Shown here one piece after another: positions 7,882 to 14,516 of a DNA stretch of 24,255 nucleotides. The DNA comes from JAZDOH01 sp043798815 (lineage in GTDB: Bacteria; Patescibacteriota; Gracilibacteria; UM-FILTER-43-11): contig JAZDOH010000021.1 in the NCBI GenBank assembly GCA_043798815.1, positions 1-24,255 of the forward strand, given 5' to 3'. Made by a program: the position numbers and the translations under genes. The notes under the pieces are model-generated. The model was given only the letters and a program-made list of their open reading frames with translations, ran no database searches and was not told the DNA's origin. The first letter of the stretch is position 1, and each line of letters opens with the position of its first letter.

Positions 7882-8798
7882 GCCTTGCTTTTTGGCAAAC
7901 CAATCGCAGGCGTAATTTGTGGCAGCATCCTGTGTGGGGGCAGTTTCAGGAGGCGATTGGACGCAAAACATGGACGTTGGAATGTCCCGGAGCCCAGGCG
8001 CTCGTGATTCAGCGCGCCATGCCGTTTGGGCTTAATTGGCTGGAAGTGCCTCGCGGGCCGCTTTTTGAAGATGAGGCATCTTTAAAAACAATACTGGAGC
8101 AACTCAAAAAACTAGGTCAGGAACAACAATCGGTTTTCATTCGCATGTCCTGCTACGATCCGCGCCTCAGTTCGATTCCAGGCTTGCACATTCGCAATTA
8201 CGACAACCATCCACAAACCAGTTTAACGTTGGATTTGAGCGGGACGGAGGAGGAAATTCTGGAACAGATGAAGCCAAAAGGGCGATACAACATCAAGGTG
8301 GCCCAAAAACACAATCTCCGAGTGGCGGTGAGTGATGATGTGGAACTTTTTTACAATATTTTGTGCGTGACCAGCGAACGGGACGGGTTCAAGCTTCATT
8401 CCAAAGATTTTTATCAAACCATGCTGAAAAGTTTGGTGGAACAAGCCCAATTGCTCGTGGTTTATTACGAAGATCGTCCGGTGGCCGCGGGCATTTTTTT
8501 GACCCTCGATGAGTGGGGGATCTATTATTATGGCGCGTCCGATCATCACTATCGCAATCTGATGGCGCCTTATCTGCTCCAGTGGGAAGCGATTCGAGAA
8601 GCCAAGAAGCGCGGCTGCAAATACTATGATTTTTTGGGCATTGCACCACTCAATAGCCTTCGCCACCGCTGGGCGGGCGTCACGGAATTCAAATTAAAAT
8701 TCGGCGGTCGTGTCGTCAGTTATCCCCCAGCGCGTGAACTGGTTTTGAGGAAGTGGTGGTATTTTTTTTATCAGATCTATAAACGACTTCGTGCATGA
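7878..8798 (+). CDS. FemAB-family aminoacyltransferase (peptidoglycan bridge-type, GNAT fold)
   Basis: A 306-residue protein of the FemA/FemB/FemX family, which uses aminoacyl-tRNA to add residues to peptidoglycan precursors. The N-terminal GNAT-like subdomain carries LWQHPVWGQFQEAIGRKTW and PFGLNWLEVPRGPLF. Next come MKPKGRYNIKVAQKHNLRV, the family hallmark, and the second subdomain with SKDFYQTML, LLVVYYEDRPVAAGIFLTL, YYYGASDHHYRNLMAPYLLQ and a terminal YYDFLGIAP with FKLKFGG. The domain is complete and catalytic activity is likely. It overlaps both neighbours by four bases (ATGA), which suggests translational coupling. Together with murJ it points to active cell-wall synthesis. Confidence 0.88.
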   Translation: MSLAFWQTNRRRNLWQHPVWGQFQEAIGRKTWTLECPGAQALVIQRAMPFGLNWLEVPRGPLFEDEASLKTILEQLKKLGQEQQSVFIRMSCYDPRLSSIPGLHIRNYDNHPQTSLTLDLSGTEEEILEQMKPKGRYNIKVAQKHNLRVAVSDDVELFYNILCVTSERDGFKLHSKDFYQTMLKSLVEQAQLLVVYYEDRPVAAGIFLTLDEWGIYYYGASDHHYRNLMAPYLLQWEAIREAKKRGCKYYDFLGIAPLNSLRHRWAGVTEFKLKFGGRVVSYPPARELVLRKWWYFFYQIYKRLRA

Positions 8799-9409
8799 CC
8801 AAGCGTGAGAAGGCGAAAAAAATCATGCGTATTTTGGATCGGATTTATCCTAAAACTCCGATTCCGCTGAAGCATAAGGATCCTTTTACTTTGCTCGTTG
8901 CGGTGCTGCTTTCGGCGCGGAATACGGATAAAAAGGTGAACCAAGTTACTCCAGAACTTTTCCGACTCGCGGATACGCCAGCGAAAATGGCAAAGCTGAC
9001 GCCAGAAACAGTGCGGAAAATCATCCGATCGTGCGGGCTTTCACCCACCAAATCCAAAGCCATTGTGGCGCTCAGCCAAAAGCTCGTCCGTGAGTTTGAG
9101 GGCAGGGTGCCGCAGACGTTCGAGGAACTCGAATCCCTCCCCGGAGTTGGTCACAAAACCGCCAGCGTGTTGATGGCGCAGGCGTTCGGAAAAGACGCGT
9201 TTCCCGTGGACACGCACATCCATCGCCTCGCGCGCCGGTGGGGTCTAAGCCGCGCACGCAACGTCCGCGAAACCGAGCGCGACCTAAAAAAACTATTTCC
9301 GCAAAACCAATGGCGCAAACTTCACCTGCAACTCATTTTCTTCGGCCGGGAGTATTGCCCGGCACGGGGACATGATGAAAAAAAGTGCCCTGTTTGCAGT
9401 CAGTTTTAA
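8795..9409 (+). CDS. nth: Endonuclease III-type DNA glycosylase/AP lyase with incomplete Fe-S cysteine set
   Basis: A 204-residue HhH-GPD glycosylase that removes oxidised pyrimidines in base excision repair. The helix-hairpin-helix LPGVGHKTAS (115-124) contains catalytic Lys121, and catalytic Asp139 lies in VDTHIHR. Two features are unusual. The loop that is usually SAQ(A/T)TD reads SARNTD (40-45). The C-terminal cluster has only three cysteines, C188-x9-C198-x2-C201, with the protein ending three residues later, instead of C-x6-C-x2-C-x5-C. A canonical 4Fe-4S cluster is therefore doubtful. The start overlaps the femAB-like stop (ATGA). It is the last gene of the purN operon, and no terminator hairpin is seen after it. 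Confidence 0.9.
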   Translation: MTKREKAKKIMRILDRIYPKTPIPLKHKDPFTLLVAVLLSARNTDKKVNQVTPELFRLADTPAKMAKLTPETVRKIIRSCGLSPTKSKAIVALSQKLVREFEGRVPQTFEELESLPGVGHKTASVLMAQAFGKDAFPVDTHIHRLARRWGLSRARNVRETERDLKKLFPQNQWRKLHLQLIFFGREYCPARGHDEKKCPVCSQF

Positions 9410-9486
9410 GTGCGCAGACAAAGCTCTTTACAATTAAAAAAATAAAAGTTATTGTAAAACCCAATTTATTTTTTAAATGTAAATTT

Positions 9487-10005
9487 ATGGGGGAACCAAC
9501 TGAGGAATTTGATGACTACGACTACGAGGATAAAGGCGGATGCCATAGTAGGCCTTTTCCACGCATTTCAACCGATTGTACTTTGCCGTCATACGTGCAT
9601 TTACCGGAAACGCAGGAGCCGACTATTGTAGAAATCGTACAGGATCGCAGACGATTGATTTTGTATTTGCTCCGGTTTTTTGGATTAAGAGGAGAGAGTC
9701 ATGTTGTTGAGCAAACGCGATTGGATATTCTTGTTCTCGGCAGGCAACTTTTAGGGTTTACCACCGTTACTCCTTTAGCGGAGGGCAGTCCTGGGCAGAA
9801 CGGAGTTCGTTTGGACTGGATATATGTTGATGAAGATCATCGGGGTCATAAATATTCAAGAAAATTATGGGACTACGTGCTTGCTTCGAATCCTTCGTCG
9901 ACAATCACAGGTAAAATTATTGATCAGTCTGGGGCCGTTAAGCATATGGCGGAAAAAAGCGGCGCTATTCAAACAGGACAGGAAGAATGGAAAATAGAAA
10001 GATAG
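9487..10005 (+). CDS. GNAT-like hypothetical protein, 172 residues
   Basis: The frame is open from 9385, but its first 34 codons overlap nth and an AT-rich spacer. The ATG at 9487 gives a natural N terminus, MGEPTEEFDDYDYEDKGG, which is very acidic. The C-terminal half has VRLDWIYVDEDHRGHKYSRK followed by LWDYVLAS and a later GKIIDQSGAVKHMAEKSGA. This is the layout of GNAT motif A and B (strand, acetyl-CoA loop, helix, then a partner strand), although the usual RGxGxG loop is degenerate (RGHKYS). Function is unknown; an N-acetyltransferase-like fold is the best guess. It converges on asnS with only 6 bases between stops. Confidence 0.6.
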   Translation: MGEPTEEFDDYDYEDKGGCHSRPFPRISTDCTLPSYVHLPETQEPTIVEIVQDRRRLILYLLRFFGLRGESHVVEQTRLDILVLGRQLLGFTTVTPLAEGSPGQNGVRLDWIYVDEDHRGHKYSRKLWDYVLASNPSSTITGKIIDQSGAVKHMAEKSGAIQTGQEEWKIER

Positions 10006-10011
10006 TCAGCT

Positions 10012-11304
10012 TTAGGGGCGCATCCGATTGATCATCCGTGGGAATGGAATCGTTTCGCGGATGTGTTCCAAATTGCACAACCAGCGCACGGTGCGTTCCA
10101 GACCCAGGCCGAAGCCGGAGTGGGGGACGGAGCCGTATTTCCGCAAATCCAAATACCACTGGTACTCGGGGCCTTTTAAGCCTTCACGTTCGATGGCGGA
10201 TTTGAGCACTTCATAATCGTCCTCGCGCTGGGAACCGCCGATGAGTTCACCGGAGCCTTCAATTCCAATTAAATCATCGTTCAGCACGTGCCGCGGGTCA
10301 TTCGGATCCGTTTTCATGTAGAATGGTTTGATCGCTTTTGGCCATTTGTGAATGAACACGGGCAGTTCGGAATCTTTTGTGAGGAGCGCCTCGTCATCAT
10401 TTCCTAAATCTTCGCCATATTTAATGTCGGAGCCGAGCGTTTGGAGTTTTTTTATCGCTTCTTCATAATTCAGCCGGGGGAATCCGGATTTGATGCGAGT
10501 GAGTGGCGCAGGGTCACGTTCCAAAATCTTTAATTCCTCTTGGCATCGCTCGAGCGCGCGCTTAACGATGAAGCAAATCATCGCTTCCTGAATGTTCATG
10601 TTTTCCTCGTGTTCCACAAACGCGGCCTCGGCATCCATCATCCAGAATTCCGTGAGGTGGCGTTTGGTTTTGCTCTTTTCCGCGCGGAACGTGGGGCCGA
10701 AATCAAACCCGCGCCCCACGGACATGATGGCCGCCTCCAAATACAACTGTCCGGACTGACTCAAAAACACCGTACCCTCATCAAAATACGGCACGGGGAA
10801 CAGCGTGGTCGCCCCCTCGCAGGCATTGGGCGTGAGAATCGGCGTATCGATTTTAATGAACCCATTTTCATGGTAAAAATCATAAATTGCCTGGATCACA
10901 ACGTCCCGCACACGCTGAATGGCCCATTGCCGATGGCTGCGCAGCCAAAGGTGCCGATTGTCCAAAAGAAAGTCCGGCCCGTGCTCTTTTTTGCTGATCG
11001 GATAATCGTCGGCATTCAGTTGTACAACCTTAATATCCTTCACCTGTAATTCAAAAACTCCCACGTGCTTGGGGTGCGCGGAAATCATTCCCGTGACGAT
11101 CACGGAAGACTCCATTGTCAGTTTTTCAGCAGTTAGCATCACAGTTTCGCCTGCGTCTTTGGTCACAATGCCCTGGATAAAACCCGAGCCATCCCTTAAC
11201 TCCAAAAACCAGATTTTTCCGCTACCGCGCTTGTTAAACATCCAGCCACGAATCGTAACTTCTTTGCCGACATGGTTTTTGGCTTCACTGATAAGAATAT
11301 TCAT
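10012..11304 (-). CDS. asnS: Asparaginyl-tRNA synthetase
   Basis: A 430-residue class IIb aminoacyl-tRNA synthetase that charges tRNA-Asn. The N-terminal OB-fold anticodon-binding domain runs to about residue 110 (GWMFNKRGSGKIWFLELRDG). The catalytic domain has motif 2 in FRAEKSKTKRHLTEFWMMDAE and motif 3 in GFGLGLERTVRWLCNLEHIR followed by ETIPFPR. The HIRETIPFPR ending and HLTEFWMMDAE separate it from aspartyl enzymes. The presence of AsnRS means this organism can make Asn-tRNA directly. It is transcribed divergently from the TrpR-family gene, from a promoter whose -35 box overlaps that of the regulator. Confidence 0.95.
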   Translation of the reverse strand: MNILISEAKNHVGKEVTIRGWMFNKRGSGKIWFLELRDGSGFIQGIVTKDAGETVMLTAEKLTMESSVIVTGMISAHPKHVGVFELQVKDIKVVQLNADDYPISKKEHGPDFLLDNRHLWLRSHRQWAIQRVRDVVIQAIYDFYHENGFIKIDTPILTPNACEGATTLFPVPYFDEGTVFLSQSGQLYLEAAIMSVGRGFDFGPTFRAEKSKTKRHLTEFWMMDAEAAFVEHEENMNIQEAMICFIVKRALERCQEELKILERDPAPLTRIKSGFPRLNYEEAIKKLQTLGSDIKYGEDLGNDDEALLTKDSELPVFIHKWPKAIKPFYMKTDPNDPRHVLNDDLIGIEGSGELIGGSQREDDYEVLKSAIEREGLKGPEYQWYLDLRKYGSVPHSGFGLGLERTVRWLCNLEHIRETIPFPRMINRMRP

Positions 11305-11328
11305 ATCAAAAGATTAAACAGTGCATCT

Positions 11329-11357
11329 TTTATAGCATTTTTGAAAGATATTGACAA
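11329..11357 (-). promoter_or_regulatory. asnS promoter, -35 overlapping the divergent promoter
   Basis: On the minus strand TTGTCA (11357-11352) and TATAAA (11334-11329) are 17 bases apart, and a TGC before the -10 makes it an extended -10. The leader to the ATG at 11304 is about 18-20 bases, with no Shine-Dalgarno sequence. Confidence 0.65.
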
Positions 11358-11378
11358 ATAAAGAAATATTGATATACT
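11351..11378 (+). promoter_or_regulatory. Promoter of the TrpR-family gene
   Basis: A consensus TTGACA (11351-11356), a 16-base spacer and TATACT (11373-11378). The start site would be near 11385, inside the first operator palindrome, 33 bases before the ATG. Confidence 0.7.
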
Positions 11379-11393
11379 TTAGTTAACTAAAGT
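11376..11393. promoter_or_regulatory. trp-operator-like perfect palindrome (operator 1)
   Basis: ACTTTAGTTAACTAAAGT is a perfect 18-base palindrome overlapping the -10 and transcription start. Its core TAGTTAACTA equals the centre of the E. coli TrpR operator consensus, and the downstream gene encodes a TrpR-family protein, so autoregulation is likely. Confidence 0.7.
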
Positions 11394-11394
11394 A

Positions 11395-11410
11395 CTTTAT
11401 TTAACTAAAG
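11395..11410. promoter_or_regulatory. trp-operator-like palindrome (operator 2, one imperfect position)
   Basis: CTTTATTTAACTAAAG repeats operator 1 with one base changed in its left arm. The two centres are 18 bases apart. Tandem sites suggest co-operative binding within the untranslated leader. Confidence 0.6.
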
Positions 11411-11417
11411 CACACTC

Positions 11418-11729
11418 ATGTCTCGATGGTATAACCAAAAAACACAGGATTTATTCACCGCAGTCATTGGCCTTAAGAATGAAAATGAGGCAAAACGGTT
11501 TTTTCGTGACTTATTAACGGAAAAGGAGCTCGTGGAATTTGGAAATCGATGGTGGGTGGCACAGATGCTCGAACAAAAAATTCCTTATTCTCAAATCTCC
11601 AAAAAGACGGGTTTGAGCTCCACAACTGTCGCGCGGATTTCACGGTGGCTTAACGGAAGAATGGGGGGGTATAAATTGGTTTTGAATCGGTTGCATGGCG
11701 GCCATATTCGCCCCCACCGTTCCGGATAA
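11418..11729 (+). CDS. TrpR/YerC/YecD-family transcriptional repressor
   Basis: A 103-residue helical protein. LLTEKELVEFGNRWWVAQML (32-51) matches the shared TrpR/YerC core helix region, and PYSQISKKTGLSSTTVARIS (56-75) is the helix-turn-helix, followed by RWLNGRMGGYK. It resembles the YerC/YecD branch of the TrpR clan more than E. coli TrpR itself. Whether it binds tryptophan cannot be told. Two palindromes with the TAGTTAACTA-type core cover its own transcription start, so it probably represses itself, and through the shared promoter region it may also affect asnS. The basic tail GGHIRPHRSG is an extra. There is no Shine-Dalgarno sequence. A strong terminator follows, so it is monocistronic. 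Confidence 0.87.
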   Translation: MSRWYNQKTQDLFTAVIGLKNENEAKRFFRDLLTEKELVEFGNRWWVAQMLEQKIPYSQISKKTGLSSTTVARISRWLNGRMGGYKLVLNRLHGGHIRPHRSG

Positions 11730-11759
11730 CCTATTTTTCCGTTAATTAAACGCAGAAAG

Positions 11760-11795
11760 AGCCCCGGAATGGCGCGGGGGCTTTTTATTTTTTTT
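11760..11795 (+). terminator. Rho-independent terminator after the TrpR-family gene
   Basis: The stem AGCCCC (11760-11765) pairs with GGGGCT (11777-11782), with a short GC-containing loop, followed by a T-rich run to 11795. Confidence 0.8.
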
Positions 11796-11817
11796 ATACA
11801 CTTAATTTTTTACGATT

Positions 11818-13305
11818 ATGGATTTATTTAAAGATAATGAAGAACCTTATAGGTTTACTCCGGAAGGGGAAAATTTTTATAGGCAAAGGAGTTGTGAGGC
11901 ACAAAATACGATCCTTTCTGCGATCCTTGGTCTATTGGACAGGGATACGGAAGGTCGTATCAAAGTCGTGAGTGAGTATGTTGGTCATGGCGATAAAAGA
12001 ATATTTTTAGTTGATAATCAGGGGAAAGTTGTTTTCGGCGCTGGAGATTGGGAATTTAGGAGTGATTGGTCCGCGATAGAAGAAAAAAGGGCGGTTCGTA
12101 AGCTTTATAGGAGTAAGGATGGAGAAGAGTTGGATAAACTGTATATTCAGCTGCAAGCAAGTCGGCTGAATGAAGTATCGCCTAATGGACAAGGTGATAT
12201 TTCTAATCGTTATCAAGAACAGCGGCAAAGCGGCCTTCGTTATGGAATTATTGAAGTTACAAGCCAATGCCAGGCCAAATGCCCCGGTTGCTACATGGTT
12301 CAGCGTGAGGCTTTAAACCAGGCCAAAATGACTCGTGAACAAGCAATTCGAATACTGGATATGTGCCGTGACTTTGCTGGTCGTGAACTTGAAACCATGG
12401 ATATTCTGGGAGGAGAGCCGCTTTTGTGGCCGGAATTAAAGCCATACATAGAAGAACTTTTACGGCGTGGCATAAAACCATGGATTTTTACGAACATGAT
12501 GGCTGTTAATCCTGAACTCGCGAAATGGCTGTTCGAGCGAGAAGTGTTTATTACCGGTAAGCTGAATATCGGAAACCCGTCTGATCCGGAGCAGATGGAA
12601 TTGCAGGCCAGGATGATCGGAAGCACAGTTGCTCAGGCACGACGGATGATTGATGCAATCGGAATTTTTAAGGCGGCAGGATACCAAGATCCCATGTTTC
12701 GTCTCCAAAACTTACTCCGAAAAGAGAATATCCGATTGGTTCCGGACTTTATCCGTTATTGTCGAGGTCGTGAAATTGGAGTTGATTTAGAGCTCATGGG
12801 ATCGGGTGAGGCTACTGGAGAAAGATATTCCAAAGTCGCTCCTTCCGCTGTAGAACTTGCAAACTTGATTCGCGAGCTTGATCGTCAAGGTAAAGAGTAT
12901 AGACAAACATATGCTACAGCAGGCGATGGTCTGTATCCGGAATTTGATAATCCGGCTTCTAAACTGCTTATGCCACACGTTTTTGGGTCATGTCCGTTTT
13001 ATGACAAAGGTTTATACTTTGCGTCAGATGGGAGTATTCGCGCATGCTCCAATAGCAGCCAAACACTTGCCTTATGGAATAAAAAAGACGTTACAAATCC
13101 GGTTAAAGTGGCATGGGAATCCTCGCTCCTTACATGCCGACGGCAACTTAATCAGACTGTTGTAGGCGAACCATGTGGCTCGTGTGAAAAGTGGGGGCAA
13201 TGTCGCGGAGGATGTCGAGCTACCGTAGAAGGTATGAGCGATCCTTTTGGTGGCTACACGCTTTGTCCACTTCCGCTATTAAAAGAAAAAACCGATTCCA
13301 AATGA
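11818..13305 (+). CDS. Radical SAM protein with C-terminal SPASM domain and a novel N-terminal region
   Basis: A 495-residue enzyme. Residues 151-158 (CQAKCPGC) are the CxxxCxxC motif that binds the SAM-cleaving 4Fe-4S cluster, and GGEP at 198-201 binds SAM. The C terminus has a cysteine array: C392, C410, C440, C453, C456, C462, C466 and C483, within CGSCEKWGQCRGGC. This is a SPASM-type auxiliary cluster domain as in peptide-modifying maturases (AnSME, PqqE and RiPP enzymes). The first 135 residues, with an FLVDNQGKVVFGAGDWEF strand region, match nothing I know and could recognise the substrate. No precursor peptide is evident next to it. The gene lies alone between a terminator and a hairpin, followed by a Cys-rich protein that may be a partner. 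Confidence 0.85.
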   Translation: MDLFKDNEEPYRFTPEGENFYRQRSCEAQNTILSAILGLLDRDTEGRIKVVSEYVGHGDKRIFLVDNQGKVVFGAGDWEFRSDWSAIEEKRAVRKLYRSKDGEELDKLYIQLQASRLNEVSPNGQGDISNRYQEQRQSGLRYGIIEVTSQCQAKCPGCYMVQREALNQAKMTREQAIRILDMCRDFAGRELETMDILGGEPLLWPELKPYIEELLRRGIKPWIFTNMMAVNPELAKWLFEREVFITGKLNIGNPSDPEQMELQARMIGSTVAQARRMIDAIGIFKAAGYQDPMFRLQNLLRKENIRLVPDFIRYCRGREIGVDLELMGSGEATGERYSKVAPSAVELANLIRELDRQGKEYRQTYATAGDGLYPEFDNPASKLLMPHVFGSCPFYDKGLYFASDGSIRACSNSSQTLALWNKKDVTNPVKVAWESSLLTCRRQLNQTVVGEPCGSCEKWGQCRGGCRATVEGMSDPFGGYTLCPLPLLKEKTDSK

Positions 13306-13314
13306 GATGGATTA

Positions 13315-13352
13315 GCCCGTCCCTCCGAAGCTTAAGCGTAGGGGGGGCGGGC
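13315..13352. repeat. Long GC-rich hairpin after the radical SAM gene, REP-like
   Basis: GCCCGTCCCTCC (13315-13326) pairs with GGGGGGGCGGGC (13341-13352) over 12 bases including G-T pairs. The 14-base loop contains the palindrome GCTTAAGC. There is no T-run after it, so it is not a canonical terminator. The form is that of a REP-type dispersed intergenic palindrome, and it could also protect the mRNA 3' end. Confidence 0.55.
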
Positions 13353-13378
13353 GCCTTTAACTCTTAATTTTATATCAA

Positions 13379-13927
13379 ATGCGAAAAGATATTCTAAAAA
13401 CAGCACGTGCAAAATTCCGCCAGCTTTCCAAGAAATACAATGGTTTTATCCACGTAATTTTGGACGACTGGCGCGGCTATCGGTTTATTTACGACACCGT
13501 TGATGTTCGGCGTTGTAAAAACCAATGCGCCGATTGCCCACTGTATCAACTTCTTAAAAACGAGAAGACAGGCCGTTTTTCTGCAGGGCTTTATAAGGCC
13601 AGCAAAAAAGATAAATCTATTTTTGGCCCTCAAAAGTTCTTAAATTGTAAAACGTTAAGCCAATACCGCGATTGTTATGTAAATTTTTTGGTCAAAGAGG
13701 CAAAAACCCGTCGACAAATTATTGAGGAGCTCCAACTCATTAAAAATTTAAAAATTATTTATGCAAAAACAGACGATCCAAGAGTCCTTGAGCGACAATT
13801 CAAACAATCGATTATTCGCAAGGCTACGAGGCTTACCGGAGCACGGAAACGAAGAATAATTGCTTCAGTCGGCTCTATTCAAACAGCAAAATCTGCAAAT
13901 TTTTCACCAGCTGTTCAATGTGGCTAG
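13379..13927 (+). CDS. Hypothetical Cys-motif protein, 182 residues (possible metal or Fe-S binding)
   Basis: A basic protein with no family I can name. Residues 24-39 form a strand-rich start (IHVILDDWRGYRFIYD). A cysteine cluster C46-x3-C50-x2-C53 (CKNQCADC) follows, with further cysteines at 90 and 99 in NCKTLSQYRDC. The rest is helical and basic (RRQIIEELQL, TRLTGARKRR). The CxxxCxxC spacing equals that of radical SAM enzymes, but the protein is too short for the barrel, so a zinc or Fe-S site is more likely. It lies 73 bases after the SPASM radical SAM gene, on the same strand and beyond the hairpin. Its last 53 bases overlap the end of the convergent mazF-like toxin gene. Confidence 0.65.
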   Translation: MRKDILKTARAKFRQLSKKYNGFIHVILDDWRGYRFIYDTVDVRRCKNQCADCPLYQLLKNEKTGRFSAGLYKASKKDKSIFGPQKFLNCKTLSQYRDCYVNFLVKEAKTRRQIIEELQLIKNLKIIYAKTDDPRVLERQFKQSIIRKATRLTGARKRRIIASVGSIQTAKSANFSPAVQCG

Positions 13928-14219
13928 CGCGCAATCGGCCGATTTTTTTTTGTATCCGCTGGTTGTCGATCGCACGGATTTGGTCAACGAGGATGTCAGA
14001 ATCCTCCTTTAGGTTGGTTTCTTTTTTCGGTAAATGCAGTCTTAAGGGGTGTCCACCCGGAACAACGCGCCTTGTGAGAGGGCAAATGAGCGTGCTGTGG
14101 TGATCCAGCGCATTCAAAAGATCTGATTGAATAACAACCACTGGACGGGTTTTTCCAGGTTCAGTGCCAAAAGAAGGGTCGAGATTGGCGAGGTAGATGT
14201 GAAATTGCTTAATCTTCAT
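13875..14219 (-). CDS. MazF/PemK-family toxin (endoribonuclease)
   Basis: A 114-residue toxin of the MazF/PemK (CcdB-fold) family, which cleaves mRNA at short sequence motifs. It has the expected order of motifs: the strand FHIYLANLDPSFGTEPGKTR, then PVVVIQSD, TLICPLTRRV, and DSDILVDQIRAIDNQRI with a closing IGRLRASHIEQLVKNL helix. The catalytic-type Arg in GKTRPVVV and the strand after it are intact, so it should be active. It starts one base before the antitoxin stop ends (TAATG), the usual coupling of a toxin-antitoxin pair. Its 3' end overlaps the convergent gene by 53 bases. Confidence 0.87.
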   Translation of the reverse strand: MKIKQFHIYLANLDPSFGTEPGKTRPVVVIQSDLLNALDHHSTLICPLTRRVVPGGHPLRLHLPKKETNLKEDSDILVDQIRAIDNQRIQKKIGRLRASHIEQLVKNLQILLFE

Positions 14220-14449
14220 TATTCAGAAATGGGATCATCTAAGGCTTCAAATTCTTTTAAAACTTCCATAGAAGAAGCATAAGTCAATTTGGATGCTTTC
14301 GCAAGTTGTTTCTTCAAATGGCGTTTTCGATTGAGCTTATTAAAAAATTCAATAGCCTTGTTTATATATGTATTTCTTGGAATTTCCCGAACTTGCTCCA
14401 TGTTGTCAAAAATCGGTTCCTGTAATTTAAGGGAAAGGGCTTTAGACAT
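14219..14449 (-). CDS. Antitoxin of the MazEF-like pair, ribbon-helix-helix type
   Basis: A 76-residue protein with a short N-terminal strand (KALSLKLQEPIFDNM) followed by PRNTYINKAIEFFNKL, the pattern of a ribbon-helix-helix DNA-binding dimer. The C-terminal half is helical and acidic at its end (LKEFEALDDPISE), fitting the toxin-binding tail. It precedes and overlaps the mazF-like toxin gene by one base (TAATG). Its promoter has a perfect palindrome over the -10 box, as expected for autorepression by the antitoxin or toxin-antitoxin complex. Confidence 0.8.
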   Translation of the reverse strand: MSKALSLKLQEPIFDNMEQVREIPRNTYINKAIEFFNKLNRKRHLKKQLAKASKLTYASSMEVLKEFEALDDPISE

Positions 14450-14473
14450 ATCTAAGTCAGTTAGGATATACCT

Positions 14474-14487
14474 AAAGTATATACTTT
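14474..14487. promoter_or_regulatory. Palindromic operator of the toxin-antitoxin promoter
   Basis: AAAGTATATACTTT is a perfect 14-base palindrome that includes the -10 box. Two similar direct copies of AGTCAGT(T)AG flank it at about 14455-14464 and 14492-14500, and could be further half-sites. Confidence 0.5.
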
Positions 14488-14504
14488 GGTTAGTCAGTAG
14501 TCAA
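14476..14504 (-). promoter_or_regulatory. Promoter of the toxin-antitoxin operon
   Basis: On the minus strand TTGACT (14504-14499), a 17-base spacer and TATACT (14481-14476), about 27 bases before the antitoxin ATG. Confidence 0.7.
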
Positions 14505-14516
14505 CAAAATAAGCGA

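Noticed and set aside
9385..9486. 34-codon N-terminal extension of the GNAT-like gene
   Set aside because: It overlaps the end of nth and an AT-rich spacer and reads as non-coding; the ATG at 9487 is a better start.
12300..12626. Minus-strand frame inside the radical SAM gene
   Set aside because: It is antisense to the conserved SAM-domain coding sequence and is Ser/Arg-rich without motifs.
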